Origin: JAWVFN01 sp963696625
GTDB taxonomy: Bacteria > Actinomycetota > Thermoleophilia > Solirubrobacterales > 70-9
NCBI GenBank assembly: GCA_963696625.1
Contig: CAVOKZ010000033.1
Coordinates: 1 to 64,000, forward strand
Reading direction: 5' to 3'
Length of the DNA: 64,000 nucleotides
Shown in pieces: positions 24,868-36,254 of this stretch. Below the pieces are notes generated by a model. The model ran no database searches. It worked only from the letters and a program-made list of their open reading frames with translations, and was not told the origin of the DNA. The position numbers and the translations under genes are program-made. How positions within the stretch are numbered: position 1 is the first letter of the stretch; each line of letters starts with the position of its first letter.

Positions 24868-25551
24868 GTGCCGAGAGAGCCCCGGACAGCGGACGAGGAG
24901 ATCATCAGCGCCCAGCTGCCGGCCGTCGCCAGCACGCGCGACGACGCCGAGCGGCTGGCGCGAATCACCGAGGAGTTCGCGATGGGGTTCGAGAAGCTGG
25001 CCGGCGTCGGGCCGGCCGTCTGCGTCTTCGGCTCGGCCCGGACGCGTGCGGGCGACCCCGAGTACGAGCTCGCGCGCGAGACCGGCCGCGCGATCGGCGA
25101 GGCCGGCTACGCGGTGATCACCGGCGGCGGCCCGGGGTCGATGGAGGCCGCCAACCGCGGCGCCCAGGACGCCGGCGCGCTCTCGGTGGGCCTCAACATC
25201 GAGCTCCCGGAGGAGCAGGAGCTGAACGACTACGTCGACCTCGGCATCGTCTTCAACTACTTCTTCGTGCGCAAGCTGATGTTCGTGCGCTACTCCGACG
25301 CCTTCGTCATCTTCCCCGGGGGCTTCGGCACCCTCGACGAGACCTTTGAGGTGCTGACCCTGATCCAGACCGGCAAGGCGATCGACCACCCGATCGTGCT
25401 CCAGGGACATGAGCACTGGGACGGCCTGATCGAGTGGCTGCGCGAGCACCTGCTCGCCAAGGAGCGGATCGCCGAAGAGGATCTACGTCAGGTCGTGATC
25501 GCCGAGACGGTCGAGGAGATCATGAGCGGGCTGCGGGATACAACTTCCTGA
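24868..25551 (+). CDS. LOG-family protein (TIGR00730), cytokinin riboside 5'-monophosphate phosphoribohydrolase-like
   Basis: 227 aa from GTG at 24868. Rossmann-like fold with VCVFGSARTRAGDP, VITGGGPGSMEAANRGA and the signature FPGGFGTLDETFEVLTLIQTGK. The family hydrolyses nucleoside 5'-monophosphates to base and ribose 5-phosphate. Divergent from disA; overlaps the 3' end of the convergent PLD gene by 32 bp. Confidence 0.85.
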   Translation: MPREPRTADEEIISAQLPAVASTRDDAERLARITEEFAMGFEKLAGVGPAVCVFGSARTRAGDPEYELARETGRAIGEAGYAVITGGGPGSMEAANRGAQDAGALSVGLNIELPEEQELNDYVDLGIVFNYFFVRKLMFVRYSDAFVIFPGGFGTLDETFEVLTLIQTGKAIDHPIVLQGHEHWDGLIEWLREHLLAKERIAEEDLRQVVIAETVEEIMSGLRDTTS

Positions 25552-26560
25552 TCTGATCGACGAAGCCGGCCATGCGCTCGGCGAGATCGCCGTCGTGGAT
25601 CTCGAGCATGTTCTCGGCGTTGACCTCGCCCGAGCGCGAGAGGTTGAACGAGCCCATGAACACGGTGTCGTCGGCGACCGTGAGCTTGCAGTGCATGAAG
25701 TCGTGGACGGTGTCGGGACCATAAGGGGTCGAGGGCTTGGCGCTGAACTCGTGCTCGCGCAGGGTCGCCTCGAGCAGCGGGATCTTCCATGAGGTGCGCC
25801 CGTTCTCCGACCACTGCTGGAAGACGGTCTCGACCTGGGGACCGTCGACGACGCCGGCTATGTCGCGGCCGGAGTCGGCGAGCTCGGAGAGCGTGCTCAG
25901 CACCGGGCCGGAGGTGATCACGGGCGAGGCGATCCGCACCCGCCTGGCGCCGGCGATCGCCGCGGCGATTCGCTGCGAGAGCTTGCGCCCGTGGCCGGGG
26001 GTGAACCAGGCGCGCATCTCGGCGCCGCCGACCTCGATCTCGTCGGGGTCGCCGAAGCCCGAGCGCTCGACGTCGCGGCGGCTCCAGCGCTCCTCGAAGT
26101 TCTCGCGGTACTCGCCGGCGAGGGCAGCGGACTCGACCACCGCAAGCACGTTCTCCTGCTTGGTCCACGAGTCGATCGTCCAGTTCGCCGAGCCGGTCCA
26201 CAGCGCCTCGCCGTCACGGACGGCGTACTTGTGGTGCATCAGGTCGGGGATCCCCGAGATCGCGCGAATCTCGATCGGCAGCTCCTCGAGGATGTCGGGA
26301 CGGGTCGCCGGCGGCGGGTGCAGCGCGGCCGGGCGGCCGACGTCGACGTTGTAGATGAGGCGAGTCTTGACCCCGCGGGCGGCGGCTGCCCGCAGAGCGT
26401 CGGCGACGGTGTCCCCCACCCCGCCGGGGAGCCGCACCTCGTAGAGAGCGATCTCGAGCGTCTCCTTCGCCGGCTCGAAGAACGCGGCGATGCGCTCGGC
26501 AAGCTCCTCGGCCTTCTGGCCGCCGTCGGTGAGCGTGAAGACGTCGAGATCCCCGGCCAT
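25520..26560 (-). CDS. Phospholipase D-like (HKD) protein
   Basis: 346 aa with two PLD half-sites: HHKYAVRDGEALWTGSANW near residue 125 and HCKLTVADDTVFMGSFNLS near 297, each the HxKx4D plus GS/N arrangement. The family cleaves phosphodiester bonds in lipids or nucleic acids. No signal peptide or membrane segment. It ends 13 bp downstream of radA. Confidence 0.8.
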   Translation of the reverse strand: MAGDLDVFTLTDGGQKAEELAERIAAFFEPAKETLEIALYEVRLPGGVGDTVADALRAAAARGVKTRLIYNVDVGRPAALHPPPATRPDILEELPIEIRAISGIPDLMHHKYAVRDGEALWTGSANWTIDSWTKQENVLAVVESAALAGEYRENFEERWSRRDVERSGFGDPDEIEVGGAEMRAWFTPGHGRKLSQRIAAAIAGARRVRIASPVITSGPVLSTLSELADSGRDIAGVVDGPQVETVFQQWSENGRTSWKIPLLEATLREHEFSAKPSTPYGPDTVHDFMHCKLTVADDTVFMGSFNLSRSGEVNAENMLEIHDGDLAERMAGFVDQIRKLYPAARS

Positions 26561-26573
26561 CGAGCCGGGGAAT

Positions 26574-27977
26574 CTACGCGGCTTTGCTCAAGGGCTCTTC
26601 AGCCGCGCCGCCCGACCGGGCCGCGGCGATCGCGGCGGAGAGCGTTGTGCACGGAGTCAGGCCGCGTGAGGCCTCGGCCCCGTCGGTGCCGGGCGGGCCG
26701 AGCACGGGCTGGAGCCCGAACTTCTGCGCCTCGGCGACGCGGCGGTCGGGGTGCCCTACATAACGCAGCTCGCCGGTGAGGCCGAGCTCGCCGAAGCAGG
26801 CGATCGGGCGGCCGCCGGTGCTCAGCGACTTGCCGGAATGTGCCGAGACGATCGCCAGCGCGACCGCGAGATCGGCGCCCGGCTCGTCGACGCGGACGCC
26901 GCCGACGGCGTTGACGAAGACGTCGGCGGTGCCGAGGTGCATGCCGCCGTGGCGGGCGAGCACCGCGAGCACGAGGCCGAGGCGGTTGCGGTCGACGCCG
27001 GTCGCCGTGCGGCGCGGCGGGACGATCTCGGTCGGCGCGACCAGCGCCTGGATCTCGACCAGCACCGGGCGGGTGCCCTCCATCGAACAGAGCACGACCG
27101 AGCCCGGCGCTGGCCGGGCGTCGGCGACGAAGCGCGCCGAGGGGTCGACGACCTCGATCAGACCGCCCGAGCGCATCTCGAAGACGCCGACCTCGCTGGT
27201 GGCGCCGAAGCGGTTCTTCAGCGCCCGCAGGGTGCGGTAGGTCCGCTCGCGCTCGCCCTCGAAGTGAAGGACGCAGTCGACGAGGTGCTCGAGCGCGCGC
27301 GGGCCGGCGAGCGCGCCCTCCTTGGTCACGTGGCCGACGAGCAGCGTCGCGACGTCGAGGCGCTTGGCGACCTCCATGATCGCGCCGGCGACCTCGCGGA
27401 TCTGGGCCACCGAGCCGGGAGCGCCGGTCGAGTCGGCGCCGTACATGCTCTGCACCGAGTCGATCACGCAGACGTCGGGGCGCTCGGCTTCGAGCGTCGC
27501 CACGACTTCCTCCAGCGAGGTCGATGCGAGCACGGGCACATCGAGCGCCGCCTCACCGAGGCGCTCGGCCCGCAGCCGCACCTGGGCGGGCGACTCCTCG
27601 CCGGAGATGTAGAGGACCTCGGCGCCGGCGGCTTGGAGGTTGGCGAGCGCCATCCCGGTCATCGTGCTCTTGCCGATCCCCGGCGAGCCGCCGAGCAGCA
27701 CCAGCGAGCCGGGCATCAGCCCGCCGCCGAGCACCCGGTCGAGCTCGCCGATTCCCGTCTCGAGCCGGCCCGAGCGCGAGGCCGCGACCTCGCGCAGCGG
27801 CACGGGGCTGCCGGCGGCGCCCGCGGACGCGCGGCGTCCCGAGCCGCGCCCGCCGCTCGCGGGCGTCACCGACTTCTCGAGCGTGTTCCACTCACCGCAG
27901 CCCGGGCACTGCCCGGTCCAGGCCACGGCCTCGTGCCCGCAGCCCGAGCAGACGAATTTCTGCTTTGCCTTCGCCAC
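26574..27977 (-). CDS. radA: DNA repair protein RadA (Sms)
   Basis: 467 aa. N-terminal C4 zinc finger (FVCSGCGHEAVAWTGQCPGCGEW), Walker A GGSPGIGKST, Walker B VCVIDSVQSM, the RadA-specific LKNRFGATSEVG, and the C-terminal Lon-like domain (GLVLAVLARHGGMHLG, FGELGLTGELRYV). It is a branch-migration helicase in recombination. radA-disA proximity recalls the Gram-positive radA-disA neighbourhood. Confidence 0.95.
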   Translation of the reverse strand: MAKAKQKFVCSGCGHEAVAWTGQCPGCGEWNTLEKSVTPASGGRGSGRRASAGAAGSPVPLREVAASRSGRLETGIGELDRVLGGGLMPGSLVLLGGSPGIGKSTMTGMALANLQAAGAEVLYISGEESPAQVRLRAERLGEAALDVPVLASTSLEEVVATLEAERPDVCVIDSVQSMYGADSTGAPGSVAQIREVAGAIMEVAKRLDVATLLVGHVTKEGALAGPRALEHLVDCVLHFEGERERTYRTLRALKNRFGATSEVGVFEMRSGGLIEVVDPSARFVADARPAPGSVVLCSMEGTRPVLVEIQALVAPTEIVPPRRTATGVDRNRLGLVLAVLARHGGMHLGTADVFVNAVGGVRVDEPGADLAVALAIVSAHSGKSLSTGGRPIACFGELGLTGELRYVGHPDRRVAEAQKFGLQPVLGPPGTDGAEASRGLTPCTTLSAAIAAARSGGAAEEPLSKAA

Positions 27978-28039
27978 CGAACGATCGTATGGAGAGGTCC
28001 CGACGATAAGTTCTTCTCCCCCACCCAGAGGAGGCTTCG

Positions 28040-28471
28040 ATGGCAGCCAAGAGCAGCGCGACCACGGTTTGGCAGGGCGACCTCGAGAGCGGCAGCGGCA
28101 AGGCCAAGGCGGCGAGCGGCGCGACCCCGGAGGTCGATGTGAGCTGGGCGACCCGGATCGAGCGGACCGACGGCAAGACCAGCCCCGAGGAGCTGCTCGC
28201 CACGGCCCACGCCTCTTGCTACGGCATGGCGCTCGCCCACGGGCTCGGCGAGGCCGGCAGCCCGCCTGAGGAGCTGACGACGACCGCGACGGTCACCTTC
28301 GTGCCCGGCGAGGGCGTCAAGTCATCCGAGCTCGAGGTCACCGGCAAGGTCCCGGGCCTCGCGGCCGCCGCCTTCGAGGAGGCGACCAAGGCCGCCGCCG
28401 AGGAGTGCCCGATCTCTCAGGCGCTCAAGGGCAACGTCGAGATCTCGGTTTCGGCGAGGCTCGAGGGCTGA
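28040..28471 (+). CDS. OsmC-family peroxiredoxin (OsmC type)
   Basis: 143 aa. Catalytic cysteines in ATAHASCYGMALAHGL and AAEECPISQALKGN. Closer to true OsmC than the copy at 5331. AGGAGG lies 6 nt before ATG. Divergent from radA by 62 bp. Confidence 0.9.
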   Translation: MAAKSSATTVWQGDLESGSGKAKAASGATPEVDVSWATRIERTDGKTSPEELLATAHASCYGMALAHGLGEAGSPPEELTTTATVTFVPGEGVKSSELEVTGKVPGLAAAAFEEATKAAAEECPISQALKGNVEISVSARLEG

Positions 28472-28532
28472 ACCGAGCGGCCGGGCGCCAGGCCTGAGGC
28501 GCGTCGCGAAGCGGAGATAGCGATCGCTTCTT

Positions 28533-28958
28533 CTACTGAAACGGGGCGCCGGCGAAGAAGGCGAACCAGACGAGGAAGCCGACACCGGCGATCACCGTCG
28601 CGACGACGAAGAGCCGTTCGACTGCGTCCTCGGGACCGGAGCCGGGCTGGTACTGAGAGTCGCGCATGCTTCGGTTCCAGACCGCGCGCCGAGTCTGGGC
28701 GGCGTCGACGAGCCCCCGCCCCATTCGCGCCCGCACCCAGGAGGCGCCCAGCAGCAGCGCCGAGTAGGTGAGCAAGATCGCCATGAAGAGGAAGAAGGCG
28801 ACCGAGCCGTTGACCGCCCCGGTCTTGCCGTAGAACTGGGAGGCGACCCAGATCCAGAAGATCGGGACTCCGAAGCAGATGAGCAAGGCCCCGACGACGA
28901 TCGCGAGGCCGACCACGGTACCCCTTACTGCCCTGAGCGTGAAGCGGAGAGCTTCCAT
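28533..28958 (-). CDS. Small integral membrane protein
   Basis: 141 aa with three hydrophobic segments (VVGLAIVVGALLICFGVPIFWIW; SVAFFLFMAILLTYSALLLG; LFVVATVIAGVGFLVWFAFF) and a cytosolic loop RRAVWNRSMRDSQYQPGSGPED. No family recognised. Confidence 0.65.
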   Translation of the reverse strand: MEALRFTLRAVRGTVVGLAIVVGALLICFGVPIFWIWVASQFYGKTGAVNGSVAFFLFMAILLTYSALLLGASWVRARMGRGLVDAAQTRRAVWNRSMRDSQYQPGSGPEDAVERLFVVATVIAGVGFLVWFAFFAGAPFQ

Positions 28959-29021
28959 GCCGAGAGGACGTTAGCGGGCACCCGAGGCGCAGCCAAGCGC
29001 TGCCGCTTCGCGCGCGCGGAA

Positions 29022-29276
29022 ATGACAGAATGGCGCCGGATGGCGGAAGAAAACGGAAAGCAGCCGGCCCCCCGCCCGCTGACGCGTCGCGAGCGGCAGA
29101 TCGCCACCCTGGCCTCGAAGGGCGTGCCCAACGGCAAGATCGCCAAGCGCCTCGGCCTGTCGATCCGCACCGTTGAGTCGCACCTCTACCGGGTGTACGG
29201 GAAGCTCGGGGTCAGCACGCGCGACAAGCTGCCGCCGCTGCTTGGCGTGCTGCTCGTCTTCGGCTCGGCATCCTGA
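29022..29276 (+). CDS. Stand-alone LuxR-type HTH protein
   Basis: 84 aa consisting almost only of a GerE/LuxR helix-turn-helix: LTRRERQIATLASKGVPNGK, IAKRLGLSIRTVESHLYRVY, GKLGVSTRDKLPPLLG. No receiver or ligand domain. It overlaps the following peptidase gene (CTGA). ATG at 29040 is an alternative start. Probably a DNA-binding regulator. Confidence 0.7.
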   Translation: MTEWRRMAEENGKQPAPRPLTRRERQIATLASKGVPNGKIAKRLGLSIRTVESHLYRVYGKLGVSTRDKLPPLLGVLLVFGSAS

Positions 29277-31093
29277 GCACCGACCTGGCCCAAGCCAGGT
29301 GGGACCTGACGCCGTTGCTCGACGGCGCGGACGCTTCTGCCCCGGCTGAAGATCCCGAGCAGGGCATCACGACACTGCTCGACGAGGCCGCCACGAAGGC
29401 GGAGGAGTTCGCCGCCGAGCACCGCGGCAAGGTCGCCGAGCTCGACGCCGAAGGCCTGCGCGCGGCGATGGAGAGCCTCGCCGAGATCTCCGACCGCATC
29501 GGGCGCGGCGCCAACTACGCGCATCTTCGCTTCGCCGCCGACACGGCCGACCCCGCCAACGGCGCCCTGGTCGCGATGGTCACCGAGCGCGCCACGGCGA
29601 TCCGCACCGAGCTGCTCTTCTTCGAGCTCGAGTGGGTGGCGCTCGAGGACGAGCGCGCCGAGGAGCTGCTGGCGATCGACGGGGCCGAGCCATACGCCCA
29701 CTACCTGCGCGAGGAGCGCCGCTACAAGCCCCACGTGCTGAGCGACCCCGAGGAGCGGATCATGACCGAGCTCTCGGTGACCGGCCGCAGCGCCTGGGAC
29801 CGCCTCTTCGACGAGCTGACCTCGGCGATCCGGGTCGACCTGGAGGGCGAGGACGAGCCGGCATCGCTCGACGTCGCCCTCGCCCGCCTCCACGACCCCG
29901 ACCGCGAGACGCGCAAGTCGGCGTCGGAGGCGGTCACCGAGGCGCTCGAGCCCGGGCTGCGCACCCGCGCGTACGTCTTCAACACCCTTCTTCAGGACAA
30001 GGCGATCTCCGACCGCATTCGCAACTACGACCACTGGCTCGCGTCGCGGAACCTCTCCAACGAGGCCTCCGACGAGTCGGTCGCGGCGCTGGTCGAGGCC
30101 GTCAAGGGCCGCTACGGCCTCGCCCGCCGCTGGTACGAGACCAAGGCGAAGCTGCTCGGAATCGACAAGCTCGCCGACTACGACCGCGCCGCCTCGGTCG
30201 TCCCCCAGGACGAGGACTTCGAGTGGCCGGCGGCCAAGGATGTCGTCGTCGACGCGTTCGCCAGCTTCTCCGACCGCGCGGCCGAGATCGCCGACGGGTT
30301 CTTCAGCGAGCGCTTCATCGACGCGCCGCCGGATCCGTCGAAGCGAGGTGGCGCCTTCAGCGCCTCGACCGTTCCCTCGGTCCACCCCTACGTGATGCTC
30401 AACTTCACCGGCAAGCGCCGCGACGTCCTCACCCTCGCCCATGAGCTCGGCCACGGGCTGCACCAGACGCTGGCCCGCGAGCAGGGCATCTTCCACCAGA
30501 ACACGCCGCTGACCGTCGCCGAGACGGCGTCGGTGTTCGCCGAGGAGATCGTCTTCGGCCGCCTGCTCGACGCGACCTCCGAGCCCGGTTCGCGCCTCGG
30601 CCTGCTCGCCGAAGCGATCGAGGGCCAGATCGCCACCGTGTTCCGCCAGATCGCGATGAACCAGTTCGAGGACCGCGTCCACACCGCGCGCCGCTCAGAA
30701 GGCGAGCTCCCGCCGGACCGCTTCGGCGAGCTCTGGGCCGAGACCCAGACCGAGCTGCTCGGCGACTCGGTCGAGGTCACCGACAACTACCGCTCCTGGT
30801 GGTCCTACGTCCCCCACTTCATCGGCTCCCCCGGCTACGTCTACGCCTACGCCTACGGCCAGCTCCTCGCGCTCTCCGTCTACCGCCTCTACCAGGAGCA
30901 CGGCGAGGACCTCGTCCCGTCTTACCTGGAGATGCTCAGCGCCGGCGGTTCGAAGTCACCCGAAGAGCTCGGCCGGATCGTCGGCGTCGACCTCGCCGAC
31001 CCCGGCTTCTGGGACTCGGGCCTCGAGCTGGTCGAAGAGCAGCTCGACCAGGCGGTCGAGGCGGCCGAGGCCGTGATCTCCGCGCGCGGCTAG
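29273..31093 (+). CDS. M3-family oligoendopeptidase (PepF-like)
   Basis: 606 aa. Zn-protease motif LAHELGHGLHQTLA (HExxH), later ligand region AETASVFAEEIVFGRLL, and C-terminal GYVYAYAYGQLLALSVYRLY typical of oligoendopeptidase F relatives. Homology begins at ARWDLTPLLDG, so the TTG at 29315 is too late; the only in-frame upstream candidate is CTG at 29273, overlapping the luxR-type stop. It would cleave short peptides in the cytosol. Confidence 0.85.
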   Translation: MSTDLAQARWDLTPLLDGADASAPAEDPEQGITTLLDEAATKAEEFAAEHRGKVAELDAEGLRAAMESLAEISDRIGRGANYAHLRFAADTADPANGALVAMVTERATAIRTELLFFELEWVALEDERAEELLAIDGAEPYAHYLREERRYKPHVLSDPEERIMTELSVTGRSAWDRLFDELTSAIRVDLEGEDEPASLDVALARLHDPDRETRKSASEAVTEALEPGLRTRAYVFNTLLQDKAISDRIRNYDHWLASRNLSNEASDESVAALVEAVKGRYGLARRWYETKAKLLGIDKLADYDRAASVVPQDEDFEWPAAKDVVVDAFASFSDRAAEIADGFFSERFIDAPPDPSKRGGAFSASTVPSVHPYVMLNFTGKRRDVLTLAHELGHGLHQTLAREQGIFHQNTPLTVAETASVFAEEIVFGRLLDATSEPGSRLGLLAEAIEGQIATVFRQIAMNQFEDRVHTARRSEGELPPDRFGELWAETQTELLGDSVEVTDNYRSWWSYVPHFIGSPGYVYAYAYGQLLALSVYRLYQEHGEDLVPSYLEMLSAGGSKSPEELGRIVGVDLADPGFWDSGLELVEEQLDQAVEAAEAVISARG

Positions 31094-31097
31094 TCGC

Positions 31098-31529
31098 TCA
31101 AACGGTGACGGTGACCGGGAAGGTCGCCCCCAGGCCACCGTGCATACGAACACGATGCATCCGAGCGCCAGGACGCTCGCCTGCAACCTGACGCTTCGCA
31201 GCCTGGTGCAGAGCCCGGCGAGGAACAGACAGGCGGAGAACAGAACGATCGCGAGCAGGGGCGCGGCGGGGTTGGTGAACGGCTTCACGGCGAGCCACTG
31301 ATCTGTCGACCTGCGCCTCCCGGTTCGCGTCCCCGGACACACGCGTCGACTCGATCCGGCTCGCGTTGGCCGCCGCGAAGTCCTTGGCCTGCTCGCTGTG
31401 CCACCGCGACCCCTGGTAGGCGGTCCAAGCCGTTGCCAGCGTGGCGATCGCGAGCGGCGCCGTCGAGACCAGGTCGATCCGGCGCTCGGCCCGGCTGCGC
31501 CGCTCGGCGTCGGCGGCCACAGCGCTCAT
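31098..31529 (-). pseudogene. Decayed two-TM membrane protein adjoining DUF4239
   Basis: ATG at 31529 overlaps the upstream stop (ATGA). The first part (IDLVSTAPLAIATLATAWTAYQ, HSEQAKDFAAANASRIEST) keeps one frame; after EAQVD the family continues in another frame as QWLAVKPFTNPAAP and LLAIVLFSACLFLAGLCTRL. Relative to intact relatives the central loop and the segment before the last TM helices are missing, so there are internal deletions as well as a frameshift. Confidence 0.55.
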
Positions 31530-32365
31530 TGGCCGGCGGAAGCGACTGGCAGGCCTTTGGCGTCGCACGGCAACGGGGCCACCTGCCCGCTGACCTCTCG
31601 CTCCTGCTCCAGCGTCCTCTGGGTTCGCTCCATCGCCACCGGTTTCAGCCCGCCGACCCCATCTCCGTAGGGGTCGTCGAGAAACTGGATCAGCAGCAGC
31701 ATCGCCGCCATCGCCGCGACAATCGACCCCATCAGCATCGCCTGGCTTTTGGCGCGCTCACCGCTGTCGGCGAAGAACAGCACGTAGGAGAAGATCACGG
31801 CGGCGATGAAGAGCAGGACGATCCACAGCGGGGTCGGGATGATTCCGACGGCCCCGTGGATTCGATCCCTTCGCGCCTCCTCGCGCTCCGCCGTTCGGTC
31901 AAGCCAGTGGTCGTAGGCGGACTGCTCGGCCGCGCTCTTCGGGTCCGTGGCCCGCAGCGTCGTGAACATCTCGACGGCCCAGGGATTCGCGAGGGCCGGC
32001 TGTTCTCCCGACTCGAGCTGGGGCCACTCCTGGTGGATCACCGCCAGCGCGTAGCAGGACAGATCTCCACTCAGCTCGGCGGCGCTCGATGCCGGGAGGA
32101 ACTGGGCGGTCTCGAATTGCTGGGCGACCGCGAGCGCCTCGGCCTCGGCCCCTGCGCGTGAGTCGTCGTAGCTGGTGAAGGCAAGGAAGATGATCAAGCC
32201 GAGCAGGACCGAGAACCCGGTGGCGAGGACGCCGAACCCGCCGGACGCCCGGTCGCCGTCGGCGAAGTAGCTGCCCTCCGGCGCCCCGCGCCGCACAGCG
32301 AGCATCGCGCCACACGAGACGCCCACCGAGGCGACGACGATCAGAATGGCCCACCCCAGGCTCAC
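31526..32365 (-). CDS. DUF4239 (bestrophin-like) membrane protein
   Basis: 279 aa from GTG at 32365 (GGGAG just upstream; overlaps the preceding TGA). N-terminal TM (LGWAILIVVASVGVSCGAML), the family core GLIIFLAFTSYDDSRAGAEAEALAVAQQ, and two C-terminal TMs (PLWIVLLFIAAVIFSYVLFF; MLMGSIVAAMAAMLLLIQFL). Channel-like folds are proposed for the family; no function is proven. Confidence 0.75.
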   Translation of the reverse strand: MSLGWAILIVVASVGVSCGAMLAVRRGAPEGSYFADGDRASGGFGVLATGFSVLLGLIIFLAFTSYDDSRAGAEAEALAVAQQFETAQFLPASSAAELSGDLSCYALAVIHQEWPQLESGEQPALANPWAVEMFTTLRATDPKSAAEQSAYDHWLDRTAEREEARRDRIHGAVGIIPTPLWIVLLFIAAVIFSYVLFFADSGERAKSQAMLMGSIVAAMAAMLLLIQFLDDPYGDGVGGLKPVAMERTQRTLEQEREVSGQVAPLPCDAKGLPVASAGQ

Positions 32366-32622
32366 GACTCCCTCTCGGTCAGCGACACGACCCCCATTCT
32401 GACCCACCGGGCGGGCGAGATCACCCCTCCGGCCGGCACCTGGCTCCCATCGCCCTCGTCGAGCGCCCTGACGATGAACTCGGCGTACGACTGCGGCCGG
32501 TTCTCGTCGCGCTCACCGCCGAGCTCCGCCTTCTCGTACTCGCCGTGCGCCTGCTCGGCCCCCCGAAGGAGACGGCTCAACTCGTCGGCGTTCGGCGTCC
32601 AATCGCCACAGTCTCGACACAA
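32362..32622 (-). CDS. Hypothetical protein, 86 aa
   Basis: Opens from TTG at 32622 (MCRDCGDWTPNADELSRLL) and stops in a GTGA overlap with the DUF4239 gene, which supports expression as part of that cluster. A CxxC pair sits at the N-terminus. The 5' end lies 9 bp from a GGGGTCTGACCCC palindrome, so the original start may have been lost. No family recognised. Confidence 0.45.
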   Translation of the reverse strand: MCRDCGDWTPNADELSRLLRGAEQAHGEYEKAELGGERDENRPQSYAEFIVRALDEGDGSQVPAGGVISPARWVRMGVVSLTERES

Positions 32623-32624
32623 CC

Positions 32625-33002
32625 CTAAACGGGGTCTGACCCCGGTCTCGAATCAGACGGCAGGTGTGACAAGACGTTGACGACTGTCCCGCTCGGATCG
32701 CGGAGCATGAAGCGGCGGACTCCCCACTCTTCGTCGCGGAGCTCGTAGACGATCTCGTCTCCGCGCTTGACGGCCTTGGCGTGGACCGCATCGACGTCGG
32801 CGACCTCCACGGAAATGCCCGGGGCGGCCGGATCGTCGTTGCCTACGATCGTCACCTGGGCCGCGGGCTCGTCCGGCGACGCCACGGTTGAAACCCAGTC
32901 CAGGTCCATGACCAAATCGAAGCCGAGTAGCTCGACGTAGAAGTCACGCGTCTCCGCCGGCCGCTCGGAGCGAATGTTGGGCACCGCCCTGCGAATCGTC
33001 AC
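32625..33002 (-). CDS. VOC-superfamily (glyoxalase/bleomycin-resistance-like) protein
   Basis: 125 aa. Paired beta-alpha-beta modules: VPNIRSERPAETRDFYVELLGFDLVMD and SVEVADVDAVHAKAVKRGDE, RRFMLRDPSGTVVNVLSH. The metal ligand positions are not all obvious. GTG at 33002. The last residues SDSRPGSDPV are encoded by the palindrome 32631-32643, so the C-terminus was reshaped by that repeat; the 5' end lies in a 75-bp tandem duplication. Confidence 0.75.
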   Translation of the reverse strand: MTIRRAVPNIRSERPAETRDFYVELLGFDLVMDLDWVSTVASPDEPAAQVTIVGNDDPAAPGISVEVADVDAVHAKAVKRGDEIVYELRDEEWGVRRFMLRDPSGTVVNVLSHLPSDSRPGSDPV

Positions 33003-33137
33003 GGCGCGACTCTAAAGGGGCGGCACAGTTCTGTGACCACTGTTAAGGGTCTGACCCCTCATCCTGCGAATCGTCACGGCGCGACTCTAAAGGGGCGGCA
33101 CAGTTCTGTGACCACTGTTAAGGGTCTGACCCCTCAT
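32988..33137. repeat. Two exact 75-bp tandem copies containing GGGTCTGACCC palindromes
   Basis: Copy 1 is 32988-33062 and copy 2 33063-33137. Copy 1 includes the first 5 codons and start of the VOC gene; each copy ends with a GGGTCTGACCC palindrome. A third partial (CTGACCCCTCATCGA) follows, then a related GGGGACTGTCCCC palindrome at 33162-33174. Confidence 0.9.
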
Positions 33138-33241
33138 CGACTGACCCCTCATCGACGTTAAGGGGACTGTCCCCATGGCCACCATGGCCACCCATCTCGC
33201 AACGAACAGTGGCCGGGTCTGCACGGGACAGCGACTGGGCA

Positions 33242-33264
33242 GCCGAGGCGGTTATCGCCTCGGC
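33242..33264 (-). terminator. Terminator-like hairpin downstream of clpC
   Basis: GCCGAGGCG-gttat-CGCCTCGGC, a perfect 9-bp stem, extended by CTGG/CCAG, lies 23 bp beyond the clpC stop. No T-tract. Confidence 0.5.
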
Positions 33265-33286
33265 CCAGCAGCCCTCTTCCCTAGAG

Positions 33287-35848
<2,562 letters not shown>

Positions 35849-35999
35849 TCGCTTCCTTGATCGTGTCTATCAGTGGCTTCGGCTGTTTCAGACTCTTGGT
35901 TGAGGGGACGCAGACTCGCCGGCGGTCCCATCTCGGTATCGGCTCCTGGCTGCCGATGCGTTGATTTGACCTCCGGTCTGTCGGGGACGGCGAGGACCC

Positions 36000-36005
36000 A
36001 GTATA
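36000..36005 (-). promoter_or_regulatory. Possible -10 element for clpC
   Basis: TATACT on the minus strand in an AT-rich pocket about 150 nt before the clpC ATG; no convincing -35, so an activator (for example a ClgR-like protein) or alternative sigma could be needed. The rest of 35849-36108 shows no gene. Confidence 0.35.
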
Positions 36006-36108
36006 TCGAGGGCCCTGCTCCGCCTTGACGGTTCAGGCCCCGCATACCCCGCAGTCTGCGTATTTACGTGTCTCCGGGGGGCTCTCAATGAATCCGCGTG
36101 TGCTGCGG

Positions 36109-36211
36109 CTGACGGCGTCGGGCCAAGCGGGGCAAGGACGCAGGGAGGCCGTGTAGCGGCGCTACACGGCCTCCCGGGGACGCCGCCCCGCGCCGCGCCC
36201 GAGGCCGTCAG
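36109..36211. repeat. 103-bp near-perfect inverted repeat (cruciform/hairpin)
   Basis: The core GGGAGGCCGTGTAGC (36143-36157) pairs perfectly with 36161-36175 across a 3-nt loop; the outer arms CTGACGGCGTCGGGC (36109-36123) and its complement (36197-36211) match at 14 of 15 positions. It sits between divergent genes (clpC and 36255), where a terminator is not expected. Confidence 0.8.
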
Positions 36212-36254
36212 ACGTGCGCGGGGGTCCACTGAGGGTCCCCTTAGACTGCCGCCG

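Noticed and set aside
29186..30682. 498-aa minus-strand ORF antisense to the M3 peptidase
   Set aside because: No recognisable domain, while the plus strand carries a clear HExxH peptidase.
32988..33137. Tandem repeat as a CRISPR array
   Set aside because: Only two contiguous 75-bp copies, no spacers, no cas genes.
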